Notes: generated by a model from the letters alone, not told the origin. 64,000 nucleotides of DNA from Algoriphagus vanfongensis DSM 17529 (GCF_000429465.1 NZ_AUBX01000011.1:1-64000), one strand, 5' to 3'; numbered from the stretch's first letter, positions 54,144 through 63,580 are shown. Numbers and translations are program-made.

Positions 54144-57100
54144 ATGAAACAAAACTTACTCCGAAAAATGAAGAGGCTGTCCAAGTGCTGCTTGTACGGT
54201 CTTTTGATCCAAAGTATGTTTCTGACTACCCTGATAGCCGGGGAGTCAAATGCACAGATCAAGTCCATCGACCAAGTGGCTGTGAAGCTCAGCAAGGAGG
54301 TCTGGAGTATTCGAGATCTGTTTGAGTTTATCGAGTCCAACTCGGATTACACCTTTGTCTATCCGGATGATGTGGTCTATGGACTTCCAGAGATCGACTT
54401 TGAGAAGGGCAAAAAGACTGTGGAAGACATCCTGAAGGTCTTTGCGCAGGAGACAGGGTTGAAATTCAAGCAAGTCAACAACAGTATCTATGTAGGAAAA
54501 AATCAAGAGCTGGCTGCTTTATTGGAAGTAGCCGAGGAGGTAATCGAGGTGACTGGAGTAGTGAAAGATGATGCTGAATTCCCGATACCTGGAGTGACTG
54601 TCATCGAAAAAGGAACTACCAATGGAACAGTGACTGACTTAGATGGGAAATACCAATTGAGTGTCCAAGAAGGAGCGTCATTGGTTTTTTCATTTATTGG
54701 ATATACTACCCAGACTATAGCAGTAGATGGTAGAAGTTACATAGATGTGTTTTTGCAAAATGACTACGGTGATTTGGATGAAATCGTGGTGGTTGGGTAT
54801 GGTACTCAGAAGAAAAGTAACCTGACAGGGTCGGTTACGGATCTGAAAGCTGATAAATTGGTTCAGACGCCTGTCACCAATGTAAAAGGACTTTTAATTG
54901 GTCAAGTCCCTGGCTTGATTTCCAATCAAAACCCGGGCTTACCTGGTCAGGACAATGCCTCCCTGAGCATCCGTGGATTTGGGGATCCTCTAGTCATTGT
55001 AGATGGGATAGAGTCCAATCTGGATAGAATCGATCCTAATGATATAGAGACGATCACAGTTTTGAAAGATGCTTCAGCGGCTATTTATGGAGCTAGAGCT
55101 GGTAACGGGGTGATTTTGGTCACTACCAAAAGAGGTGAATCAGGGTCTATGTCGGTCAACTACCATGGCTATGTAGCGTCCCAGAAGAGATTGACATTTG
55201 CCGAGCAGGTAGATGCAGCAGGTTTTATCAAACTAGGAAGGGATGCGGTATTCAATGGACAATACGACCCCGCAAACCCTGATGCTGACATTAGCTACGG
55301 TACTTTATTTACCGAAGAAAACCTGAATCTATATGAGTCGGGTGAGCTACCAAGCTACAATTGGGTAGACGCCGTGGTAAAAGATAGCGGTTCGCCATTG
55401 ATGAGTCATAACCTAAGTATCAGAGGTGGAAGCGAAAAGATTCGTTACTATTCTTCTGTAGGCTATTTGGCTCAGACAGGGATTTTCAAGGGGGATTATG
55501 ATTACAACAAACTTACCTTGACCAATAACCTTGATATTGACCTTTTCAAAAATGTGACCTTGACTATCAATGGGCAGTATATCAAAGAAGAACAAGACTA
55601 CTCAGCTGAGGCTCCCTCGGTAATCTGGAATGACCTGCGTACATCGCAGCCAATTTTCAACCCAAATCTTCCAGATGATGATAAGGCTCCGTACTCTGGG
55701 TTCTCAGCGAGATCTCCTGTGGCAAGAATCTATCAAAAATTTGTAGGATATGACAGAACCGATAAGCATACCCTTACAGGATCTGCAGAGCTAAAGTATG
55801 ATTTACCTTTTGTAAAAGGACTAGCTGTGGGAGGTAAAATCAATGTGAGAGCAAGAAACCTCCAAAATGCTACATTAAATACTCCATACGAAGTTTATAC
55901 TTATGATGCTGATGCGGTGACTTCGGATTTTGACGGATATACGTTGCAAGGCTCTATTCAGGGAAATTCCTTCAGTAGATCCAACTATTTCGGAGGGGCC
56001 AATGACCCCAACAGTAGAGTGCTATCTAGATTCTACGCTACTTACAATAAAGAGGTGAATGATCATGAGTTTGGAGCGTTGCTATTCGGTGAAAATGAAA
56101 ATAACACGTACCGCTCTCTGACTGTGACACGAGTAGATCTCTTGTCTACTGAGGTGCCACAGGTCGGTGGAACCAATGAATTGACTCGTACTTCTGGTAC
56201 TGGTAGAGATATCGAATATACTCGAGTGAGTTTCGCAGGAAGATTTAACTACGCTTATGCAGGGAAGTATTTGTTTGAAGCGACTCTTCGTGCGGATGCC
56301 AGCTCTAAATTTGGGTCCAATGCTTGGGGTTATTTCCCGTCCATTTCTGCAGGGTGGAATATTGCCCGAGAAGATTTCTTGGCCAATTCATCTACCATCG
56401 ATCAATTGAAGTTGAGGCTATCCTATAGCCAGACTGGTGTGGACAGCAATGTTGGCAATACCTCATTTAATTATCTTTCTGGTTTTGAGCAATCAGGTTC
56501 AGCTGTTTATTACCTAGATGGTTCTCCTACAGCTATGATTGACAATACCGGCTTGGTAAATCCGGATATTACTTGGGAAGAGACTACCCTATACAATGCA
56601 GGTGTAGATCTGACCATGTTTAATGGGACTCTATATTCTACCCTTGATGTATTTTATAGATATAGAGATGGTTTGTTGAGAACTCCACTTGAGGCACTTC
56701 CATCTACTTTTGGAGCGACATTGCCTCAAGTGAATTTGGATTCCAGAAGTAATAGAGGGTTTGAACTTTCTATTGGGAATCAAGGTGCTGTTGGAGATTT
56801 TAGATATGACATCAATGTAGGGGTGGCCTATGCCAGACAGAAATATGAAAATTACGAAGAAGACATTGACATGTCAGACCCTATCCAAGTTCAATTTGAT
56901 CAATTAAGCGGAAGATGGGTGAATATCACTTATGGGTATAAGACCGATGGCCTTTTTGATACACAGGCTGAAGTAGATCAATATTTAGAGCAATATACCA
57001 TCGAAGATATCAACGGCTCCCCAAAACCAGGAGACATCCGCTATGTGGATATCAACGGTGATGGTGTGATCAACCGCGCTGACCGATATCAGATAGGATA

Positions 57101-57626
57101 TGGAAACAATCCTGACATTACTTACAACATTTCTCCAAGAGTGTCTTACAAAGGATTCAGTCTAGCCATGCTATGGCAGGGAGGAACACACTTTAGTGTA
57201 AATATGACAGGATTGAATAGAGCGGCATTTAATAATGAGCAAGTTCCTCTAAAGATTCATGAGCAATATACCTGGGCTCAAGATCCAAGTAATCCAGGGG
57301 TAGGCTCCAATCCCAATGCTCAATTGCCTGCCTATGAAAGAAACGGTACAAGACCATGGAATAACATCAACTCAGATTTCTGGATGTATGACGGAACCTA
57401 TATTCGTCTGAAAACAGCGACTCTATCTTATTCTTTTCCAAGTGCCATCTTAGATAAAGTAGGACTGAGCAATGCCAATGTGTACATGTCTGGAGACAAT
57501 CTAGTGTCTTTTAATAAGCTGGGAATTTATAAAGATGCAATAGATCCAGAGGAAGCCTCGAGCAACAATGGTTTTGGTCTGCCTCTACTTCGTACTATGT
57601 CCTTTGGTGTACAGCTTGGATTTTAA
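54144..57626 (+). CDS. SusC/RagA-family TonB-dependent outer-membrane transporter with STN signalling domain
   Basis: 1160 residues. Signal peptide ~1-38, STN domain ~45-115 (WSIRDLFEFIESNSDYTFVY), carboxypeptidase-D-like domain ~130-210 (VTGVVKDDAEFPIPGVTVIEKGT), TonB-box region DLDEIVVVGYGTQKKSNLTG, plug with SLSIRGFGDPLVIVDGIES, and a large barrel ending LRTMSFGVQLGF. It imports a nutrient too large for porins, powered by TonB, and the STN domain contacts FecR. The substrate is not stated by sequence. Pairs with the SusD gene 2-20 bp downstream. Confidence 0.95.
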   Translation: MKQNLLRKMKRLSKCCLYGLLIQSMFLTTLIAGESNAQIKSIDQVAVKLSKEVWSIRDLFEFIESNSDYTFVYPDDVVYGLPEIDFEKGKKTVEDILKVFAQETGLKFKQVNNSIYVGKNQELAALLEVAEEVIEVTGVVKDDAEFPIPGVTVIEKGTTNGTVTDLDGKYQLSVQEGASLVFSFIGYTTQTIAVDGRSYIDVFLQNDYGDLDEIVVVGYGTQKKSNLTGSVTDLKADKLVQTPVTNVKGLLIGQVPGLISNQNPGLPGQDNASLSIRGFGDPLVIVDGIESNLDRIDPNDIETITVLKDASAAIYGARAGNGVILVTTKRGESGSMSVNYHGYVASQKRLTFAEQVDAAGFIKLGRDAVFNGQYDPANPDADISYGTLFTEENLNLYESGELPSYNWVDAVVKDSGSPLMSHNLSIRGGSEKIRYYSSVGYLAQTGIFKGDYDYNKLTLTNNLDIDLFKNVTLTINGQYIKEEQDYSAEAPSVIWNDLRTSQPIFNPNLPDDDKAPYSGFSARSPVARIYQKFVGYDRTDKHTLTGSAELKYDLPFVKGLAVGGKINVRARNLQNATLNTPYEVYTYDADAVTSDFDGYTLQGSIQGNSFSRSNYFGGANDPNSRVLSRFYATYNKEVNDHEFGALLFGENENNTYRSLTVTRVDLLSTEVPQVGGTNELTRTSGTGRDIEYTRVSFAGRFNYAYAGKYLFEATLRADASSKFGSNAWGYFPSISAGWNIAREDFLANSSTIDQLKLRLSYSQTGVDSNVGNTSFNYLSGFEQSGSAVYYLDGSPTAMIDNTGLVNPDITWEETTLYNAGVDLTMFNGTLYSTLDVFYRYRDGLLRTPLEALPSTFGATLPQVNLDSRSNRGFELSIGNQGAVGDFRYDINVGVAYARQKYENYEEDIDMSDPIQVQFDQLSGRWVNITYGYKTDGLFDTQAEVDQYLEQYTIEDINGSPKPGDIRYVDINGDGVINRADRYQIGYGNNPDITYNISPRVSYKGFSLAMLWQGGTHFSVNMTGLNRAAFNNEQVPLKIHEQYTWAQDPSNPGVGSNPNAQLPAYERNGTRPWNNINSDFWMYDGTYIRLKTATLSYSFPSAILDKVGLSNANVYMSGDNLVSFNKLGIYKDAIDPEEASSNNGFGLPLLRTMSFGVQLGF

Positions 57627-57646
57627 TAATGTATCAACGAAAAAAC

Positions 57647-59413
57647 ATGAATATCATGAAATCAAGAATAGTAATAGTGGTGCTTTTGTTGGCCGTTTTT
57701 GCATCATGTGAAAGTCAGTTGACCAAAACTCCTGATTTTATTTCAGAAGATGTGGTCTTTGAGGACGAAAGTCTGACAGAAGCTTACCTGGCCAGTGTAT
57801 ACAACAGGATGGAGTTTATAGATACCGGAGGGGAAGGTACTCTAAACATGGGAATGATCCCGGCTGCCGGAGCAGAACATATTAATTTTGCCAACTGGCA
57901 AACCCCAAATAGTACCTATAGAAGGTCTTATACAGCAGCTTCAGGACCCGGTCCATTGAACTATTGGAAATACGGTGCTATTCGTGACCTCAATTATCTC
58001 CTCGAAAACATCGTGAATAGTGAATCTCTGGATGAAGAGTATATTCTTCAGAAAAGCAATGAAGCAAGATTTCTGAGAGCCTTTATCTATTTTGAAATGG
58101 CCAAGAGATTTGGAGGAGTTCCATTGATCACCAAGGTTCAAGATGTGGAGGATCCAGAAGAGGAGTTGTTTCCGGCTAGAGCTTCCGAGCAGGAGATTTA
58201 TGAGTTTGTGCTGTCTGAGCTGGATGATATCTTAGTCACTATGCCGGATGCAAAAACTGGAGCAAGTGGTAGAGCGGATAAATACACAGCTTTGTCTTTA
58301 TTGTCACGAGCTTCCTTGTATGCAGCCAGTATCGGTCAGTTTGGAGAAGTCCAAGCCGATGGAGTAGTAGGCATTTCATCATCAGATGTAGAGGGTTTTT
58401 ATCAGAAATCCTATAATGCAAGTAAGGAAATCATCGAGAGTGGGATGTTTGCTCTTTACAATAAGCATGATGATAAGGTTACTAACTTCACTCAACTGTT
58501 TCTCGATGAAGGGAATGAAGAAGTGATTTTCGCGGAGGTATTTGAGCCAATTATTAGAGGGCATGGCCTGGACAATCTGGCTACACCTGCTGGTTTTTTA
58601 TCTACCTGGAATTCTAATTATCCAGTTCTGTATGATTTTGTGGAGCAGTTTGATTTTGTCGATGGCAGAAAGGGAACAGACATTTCTAGAGATGATTTAA
58701 ATGCTGACAACTCTTGGGATATCGATGATTTCTTCGGAATGAGAGATCCTAGATTCAAGTCCTCCGTTTTCTATCCTGAGTCTGTTTGGCAGGGTGGTTT
58801 GGCATATTTTCACAGTAGCACCACATATACCAATGATGCTGGAGAGCGTGTGACGGTTACTTCCGGCACTTTGGATAGAAATGGAGAAGAGTGGCCTGCA
58901 GCTTGCCATCCTCGAAATGCAAGAAACACCGCCTTGCTTTTGCGAAAAAGACTTGACGAGTCCAATCTTGAGCCAATTGCAGGTAGGTCTGGTCAGGATT
59001 ATTATGTGTTTAGATATGCTGAGACACTTTTGAATTTTGCTGAAGCGGCATTTTATCTTGGCAATACCAATGAAGCCTTGGAAGCATTGAATCAATTGAG
59101 AGATCGTGCGGGAATGCCGCTATTGACTGATGTCACAGAGGAGAATATCAGACAGGAGAGACAAGTGGAGCTTGCCTTTGAAGGTCATAGATTTTGGGAC
59201 CTGATTCGCTGGAGAATTGCTCCTCAGTATTTGGACAATGTCCGTACCAAAGGGTTGGTATTCAACTATGATATGGATGCTGACAAATATGTCATCACCC
59301 TAAAAAATGCTGAAGGGGAAGACCGCGTATTTGGCCCTGAGCGCTACTATTTGCCGATTTCCTTGGCATTGATTGCTGATAATCCAAATCTTGTTCAAAA
59401 CCCGGGTTATTGA
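57647..59413 (+). CDS. SusD/RagB-family surface lipoprotein
   Basis: 588 residues from the ATG at 57647; ATGs at 57629 and 57656 are alternatives and the signal MKSRIVIVVLLLAVFASC fits the latter two. Lipobox Cys is followed by helical TPR-like SusD fold: RFLRAFIYFEMAKRFGGVPLIT and RQVELAFEGHRFWDLIRWR are family hallmarks (quoted RFLRAFIYFEMAKRFGGVPL). It caps the SusC barrel and binds the substrate at the cell surface. Ends at a terminator. Confidence 0.95.
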   Translation: MNIMKSRIVIVVLLLAVFASCESQLTKTPDFISEDVVFEDESLTEAYLASVYNRMEFIDTGGEGTLNMGMIPAAGAEHINFANWQTPNSTYRRSYTAASGPGPLNYWKYGAIRDLNYLLENIVNSESLDEEYILQKSNEARFLRAFIYFEMAKRFGGVPLITKVQDVEDPEEELFPARASEQEIYEFVLSELDDILVTMPDAKTGASGRADKYTALSLLSRASLYAASIGQFGEVQADGVVGISSSDVEGFYQKSYNASKEIIESGMFALYNKHDDKVTNFTQLFLDEGNEEVIFAEVFEPIIRGHGLDNLATPAGFLSTWNSNYPVLYDFVEQFDFVDGRKGTDISRDDLNADNSWDIDDFFGMRDPRFKSSVFYPESVWQGGLAYFHSSTTYTNDAGERVTVTSGTLDRNGEEWPAACHPRNARNTALLLRKRLDESNLEPIAGRSGQDYYVFRYAETLLNFAEAAFYLGNTNEALEALNQLRDRAGMPLLTDVTEENIRQERQVELAFEGHRFWDLIRWRIAPQYLDNVRTKGLVFNYDMDADKYVITLKNAEGEDRVFGPERYYLPISLALIADNPNLVQNPGY

Positions 59414-59743
59414 TATTTGAAATATAAAAGGGGAGGAGGTTTTCTGCTTCTTCCCTTTCTTTTTTTTAACCTGTAGCGGTATATATAAGTTTATTTATAT
59501 GTTGTATAGAGGTGTTTTATAGTTTGTGTTTCCATTAAACAGGAATAGTAATTTAGGGGTGATTTTTTATTTTTTTGAATAAATTTTTTTATAAAACAAT
59601 ACATATTTTTGTGATATTTTTTTCTTTTTTTATGCTTTATTTCGATTTGAAAATCGATAAAAAATCTGTGAGTTTTGTTTTATTAAGTTGTTGAATTATA
59701 GTATAATTATGTATTAAATATTTATAAAAATTAATATATAATT
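59414..59743. other. Very AT-rich intergenic region, 330 bp
   Basis: Contains the susD terminator (59427-59468), then about 270 bp of almost pure A/T with T- and A-runs, reaching the start of the metallopeptidase gene. It must carry that gene's promoter. No gene is visible. Confidence 0.65.
59427..59468 (+). terminator. Terminator after the SusD gene
   Basis: A 12-bp stem with two G-U pairs, 59427-59438 / 59447-59458, with an 8-nt loop, followed by CTTTTTTTT. Confidence 0.75.
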
Positions 59744-61330
59744 ATGAAAAAAAACAATTATTTTTCTAGGCTGACATTACTATGTCTTTCACTTTCTATG
59801 TTGCTTAGTTCTTGTGAGCTAATTGATATAGTGTTTATTCAAAAAGCAGACACTGTTAATCCTCACAAACTCAATGTAATTTACTTTTTGCCGAGTGATA
59901 TGGAGCCTCATTTGGAGTATGAGCGAAGGCTTTCTGGTGCTTTGCGGCATATGCAAGGATATTTTGGTCGTCAATTGGAGCAAAATGGCTATGGTTACAA
60001 GACCTTTGGGGTCCAAGAACATCCTGAGATTCCGGGGTATGTCAATATAAAAGTCATTCACGCAGCTGGAGATCACAAGGACTACCCTTATTCTGGAGGA
60101 GGAAATAAGGCGGTGAACGAAATAAAGGCCTATTTTGAAGCTCATCCCGAAGAAAAGACAAGTGATCATTTCCTCGTTTTTATCCCTGTCCATGAGGATG
60201 GTACTGGGGTCCCTTTTTATGGTCTTGGTAAGTTTGCATTTACTCGTGATTATGCAGGAGGCTATGATATGGAAAAATGGGTAGATGGTGAAGGATTTCC
60301 TACGGTGGAGGATAAGTGGATAGGAGGAACGATACATGAATTAGGACATGGGCTTAACCTTCCTCATAATCGTCAAAGAGTTTCCGATGATTTTATCGCA
60401 ATGATGGGTAATGGTAACAGTTCCTATTGGAATCAGCCAAACAATATTAAATTGACAAAAGCATCCGCAATGATTCTACGCTATAATCAATTGTTTTCAT
60501 CAGATCCAACTATACAGTTTTATGAAGAAAGTCCTGTCGTAGAGTTTATGAATCAAAGGGTCTATGCAGACAGTGAATATCTATATGTACAGTCTAAATT
60601 TACGAGTACTGTCCCAGTCAGAGGTGCGATAGTATATAATGATCCTAAAACAAATGAAAATGACGCGGATTATAATGCAATCACTTGGGCAAACGGGGTT
60701 ATACCTACATTTGATGGTGATAGTATTTCATTTAAAATGCCTCTTAGTGATATTGATGAGCATTTCAAAGAACATCCATTTTCGCTAAGACTCTCATTGG
60801 TACATGAAAACGGAAGGATAGTCACTACATCTTACCCATATTCTTTTGTCAACGGTCAGCCCAATATCGATGTAAATGAAAAAACCTATTTGGATTATGA
60901 TAGGAGTAATTGGACCATAGCAGGTTTCTCTTCTCAAGAGGAATATGCAGCTGAAGGTGCCTTGCCTGGTTTGGCAGAGTACCTTCTAGATGGAGATTAT
61001 GATAGCTTTTGGCATTCTGGTTGGAAGACAAGCCCTCCTAAGCATCCTCATTGGGTTGCTATCGATATGGCGTCCCAAAAGACAATCCATGGTATCTCTG
61101 TAGTCCAAAATCAGAAGAGTACCAATGGAATGCTAAAAGATTTTACACTTTATGTGTCTGATGACAATGAAAATTGGTCAACGGTAGGTGATTTTACCGC
61201 ATCCAACTCGATGACTCGACAGCAAATTGTTTTGGATACTCCTGTTGAAGGCCGATATTTCAAAATCCAGACTTACAATTCTTATGGCGGTACCAATGCC
61301 AATAGAATTTCAGAACTGGCGGCTTTCTAA
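59744..61330 (+). CDS. Zinc metallopeptidase lipoprotein with C-terminal discoidin (F5/8 type C) domain
   Basis: 528 residues. Lipobox in LCLSLSMLLSSCELID. Zinc site: H198-E199-L-G-H202-G-L-N205-L-P-H208, a metzincin-like HExxHxxNxxH in which Asn205 replaces the usual Gly, followed by a possible Met-turn (M220-M221-G). Residues ~390-528 form a discoidin/CBM32-like domain (LLDGDYDSFWHSGWKTSP, HWVAIDMASQKTIHGISV, GRYFKIQTYNSYG). It is likely a surface peptidase acting on a glycosylated or cell-wall protein, with the discoidin domain binding sugar. Located directly after SusC/SusD, so probably prepares their substrate; substrate unknown. Confidence 0.85.
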   Translation: MKKNNYFSRLTLLCLSLSMLLSSCELIDIVFIQKADTVNPHKLNVIYFLPSDMEPHLEYERRLSGALRHMQGYFGRQLEQNGYGYKTFGVQEHPEIPGYVNIKVIHAAGDHKDYPYSGGGNKAVNEIKAYFEAHPEEKTSDHFLVFIPVHEDGTGVPFYGLGKFAFTRDYAGGYDMEKWVDGEGFPTVEDKWIGGTIHELGHGLNLPHNRQRVSDDFIAMMGNGNSSYWNQPNNIKLTKASAMILRYNQLFSSDPTIQFYEESPVVEFMNQRVYADSEYLYVQSKFTSTVPVRGAIVYNDPKTNENDADYNAITWANGVIPTFDGDSISFKMPLSDIDEHFKEHPFSLRLSLVHENGRIVTTSYPYSFVNGQPNIDVNEKTYLDYDRSNWTIAGFSSQEEYAAEGALPGLAEYLLDGDYDSFWHSGWKTSPPKHPHWVAIDMASQKTIHGISVVQNQKSTNGMLKDFTLYVSDDNENWSTVGDFTASNSMTRQQIVLDTPVEGRYFKIQTYNSYGGTNANRISELAAF

Positions 61331-61351
61331 ACACCAAAAGAGCAAAATAGC

Positions 61352-61387
61352 AACACAGCCTGATGAAAGTTAGGCTGTGTTTTTTTG
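61352..61387 (+). terminator. Terminator of the metallopeptidase gene
   Basis: A perfect 10-bp stem, 61352-61361 / 61372-61381 (AACACAGCCT / AGGCTGTGTT), with a 10-nt loop and a T run. Confidence 0.9.
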
Positions 61388-61523
61388 ACTTCATTAAAGA
61401 AATGATTCTCAGTATTTAGTTGTGATTTGTCAATCAGCTCTAGATTTTTTTGAAAAGGGATCTTTGATAAGGATGTCAAGTGCCAAATAGTGAGAATCCC
61501 AAGTAGGGGATAGGCCCAAGAGA

Positions 61524-61730
61524 TTATTCATATAGCCTAGGCTCACCGTAAGGACATTCCCTGGTAGATCCGCTGAATAGTACAGGCAAATACGGCTTTC
61601 CTAGTATTTCCATTGGTTCCAATTTTCTGTTTTTCCTGTAGAAAATAATGCCTCTATATTTGCTGCGATTTTCTGAGTTTCTGACCAAAAAAAGTAACTG
61701 CCAGAGTACTTTGGGTACGTAGGTTTCCAT
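61524..61730 (-). pseudogene. Bestrophin gene remnant (5' fragment)
   Basis: From the ATG at 61730 the frame reads METYVPKVLWQLLFLVRNS, then ENRSKYRGIIF. This aligns with the start of the intact bestrophin at 51165-52052 (MKTYESKDLWQFLFVVRRS, then DTLSKLAPLIF), about half identical over 30 residues. After that the frame encodes unrelated sequence and stops at 61524. The transmembrane and NTAYDRWW regions are absent, so it is a truncated, non-functional copy. Confidence 0.75.
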
Positions 61731-61876
61731 GTTTGGAAAAAGGGGCTTGTTTTAAATCCAATTGCAAAATTCTAATCTTTTTTATTCTCAAAGGCATCAA
61801 ATCGAGAAATCTAATTTTGCGGTAAAGATCGGTCAAATCTTAATTTTAAGGCTCTTATTTCCTGTCAAATAGTTTT

Positions 61877-63052
61877 TTAGAATTTTAATTGAGCCTGAAT
61901 TCTCATCAGACTTCCTATTTGATGATTGATGGGATTCTGAAAATCTTCATACCTCCTGTCCAAAAATGTGTATTCTACCAAGAATTCGAAATGAGGCAAA
62001 GGATGGCATTCGATTCCGATTTCTGTGTCTTTGACAGTATAGCTTCGGGCATCCAATTCATGCTTTTTGCCTCCGTCATAGTATTGCAATCGCACAAAAG
62101 GATAGAACTGTTGGTTCCATTTTTCGAAAAAATAAGAAAAAGTTGCATAGCCGCCTTCAAGATGATTTACTTGGATCGAGTTGCTTGCTTTGTCAAATTC
62201 TGGTCCTCGACCCAAATTGTATTCGGCCTGTATGCCGAAAGGCTGAGGATAAAGTACAAAGGATAATGCGGTTCTTTGGTCCAGGTATCCCGACTCGTTT
62301 ACCTGGATTTCAGGGCTGTGATTCGTGACCACGTATCTTCCTGTGTAGGCCTGAATCCCGGGCTCTATCACTTGATTTCCCATTTTTAGGGGGTAAGAAA
62401 AACGGGTGACCAGGTGAAATTCATTATTTTCATCTAGTTTATTCGCGGTTTGTCCATTGTAAAATCCCAGCGCAAAAAGCCCAAAATCACCTCCGCTCAA
62501 ACCAGCTTTTCGCAGGCTTTTGATAAGCTTTCTCTTTTCTTGTGGTGCCCAGAAAAAGAAAACGCCCAGATCCCGCTCATCTTTCACGGCACTGTTGAGC
62601 GCATCATTTCTATCCAGAGGTAGTCGGTTGCTGCTTGACTGCATATTTTCAAATCCGTATGGGACCTTGCTTTGTCCGATTCGAACCCTGAACTCATTCC
62701 TTTTGTCAAGTCCCACATCGAGGTAGGCGTCTTTGAGTTGACCAACATGATGATCTCCTCCGATGGATTTGGCAAAATCAGGTTGAAAATAGAAATACAC
62801 TCGAGGGGAAATCTGCCCCTTGATGGTAAATCGCAGGCGGCGAAAAGAAATTCCACCTCCTTCATGCCCCCAAGATTCATCACATTGCTCGCATTCCAGA
62901 TTGGGATTGCTCTCAAACAAGCCGTTGTATCGGATCTGCATGTAGCCACCAATTTGAATGTTTTCAAACCACTTATTGGTTTTGCCTTTTTCTTGTGCCA
63001 GCAGTGAAAAATTCACTGCCAGCACTAAAACTCCTAATAAAATCAGACGCAT
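61877..63052 (-). CDS. Phosphate-selective porin O/P-like outer-membrane protein
   Basis: 391 residues. Signal peptide MRLILLGVLVLAVNFSLLAQ. Barrel strands (NIQIGGYMQIRYNGLFE, GISFRRLRFTIKGQISPRVYFYFQPDF, EFRVRIGQSKVPYGFENMQSS) match the OprP/OprO family, as does the terminal strand SLMRIQAQLKF. Two cysteines (CEQC) sit in an early loop. Likely a phosphate or anion-selective porin. It directly abuts the PepSY-like gene upstream, so probably shares its transcript with the sensor kinase. Confidence 0.88.
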   Translation of the reverse strand: MRLILLGVLVLAVNFSLLAQEKGKTNKWFENIQIGGYMQIRYNGLFESNPNLECEQCDESWGHEGGGISFRRLRFTIKGQISPRVYFYFQPDFAKSIGGDHHVGQLKDAYLDVGLDKRNEFRVRIGQSKVPYGFENMQSSSNRLPLDRNDALNSAVKDERDLGVFFFWAPQEKRKLIKSLRKAGLSGGDFGLFALGFYNGQTANKLDENNEFHLVTRFSYPLKMGNQVIEPGIQAYTGRYVVTNHSPEIQVNESGYLDQRTALSFVLYPQPFGIQAEYNLGRGPEFDKASNSIQVNHLEGGYATFSYFFEKWNQQFYPFVRLQYYDGGKKHELDARSYTVKDTEIGIECHPLPHFEFLVEYTFLDRRYEDFQNPINHQIGSLMRIQAQLKF

Positions 63053-63496
63053 TTAATCAGCCTTTTTGCTCAAAATCATTCCTTTTGCATCTATCACAAG
63101 GTCAAAGTCCTGCTTGGTTAAAGCATTGAGCTCCAGCTTATAGACTATTGTTCCTTTGTCAGTTATTCTTTCTAAGTCATCGAGGGAATAGCCTTTGAAA
63201 TCGGCTTTTATTTTGTCTTTGACAGCTTTGGGTAAGTCATCTTCCGAAATGTCCTCTTTGTGTTTGAGGATTTTCCCCTCGGCATTGTACCAGATTTCGT
63301 GATCTACATTCCATCCAGTTTCGAATTCCACCTGATAGAGATCTCCTTTTATCTCCCAATCGATATCTGAGGCTTTAGGATATTCTGTCTGAAATTGATT
63401 GAGAATCACAGAAGGGACCTGTTGAGTCAGAAGGTCTTGTGCTTGGGTCAGTCCAACTATTGTCAGAGTAGCGACCAATAGAATTTGCTTTTTCAT
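63053..63496 (-). CDS. PepSY-like periplasmic protein
   Basis: 147 residues. Signal peptide MKKQILLVATLTIVGLTQAQ. Two PepSY-like/BLIP-type repeats: VILNQFQTEYPKASDIDWEIKGDLYQVEF...IWYNAEGKILKHK and VKDKIKADFKGYSLDDLERI...YKLELNALTKQDFDLVIDAKG. Such proteins often accompany two-component systems and porins in Bacteroidetes. The stop is adjacent to the porin start. Function unknown; possibly a periplasmic inhibitor or sensor partner. Confidence 0.82.
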   Translation of the reverse strand: MKKQILLVATLTIVGLTQAQDLLTQQVPSVILNQFQTEYPKASDIDWEIKGDLYQVEFETGWNVDHEIWYNAEGKILKHKEDISEDDLPKAVKDKIKADFKGYSLDDLERITDKGTIVYKLELNALTKQDFDLVIDAKGMILSKKAD

Positions 63497-63580
63497 ATCC
63501 TTGTTTTTTTAAGTTGATATGCCAAAACAAAGACCTGAGATGGGAAAGAATTGGGAATAAGACGGAGGCTAGAGAAATTT

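Larger units (their letters stand above)
61331..61876. other. Region without intact genes, 546 bp, holding gene debris
   Basis: Begins with the metallopeptidase terminator (61352-61387), then minus-strand remnants: a 55-codon open stretch (61434-61600) and a bestrophin 5' fragment (61640-61730), then AT-rich sequence up to the porin stop. Confidence 0.6.

Noticed and set aside
59819-60337. 172-codon frame on the minus strand
   Set aside because: Antisense to the metallopeptidase gene, which has a signal peptide and catalytic motifs.
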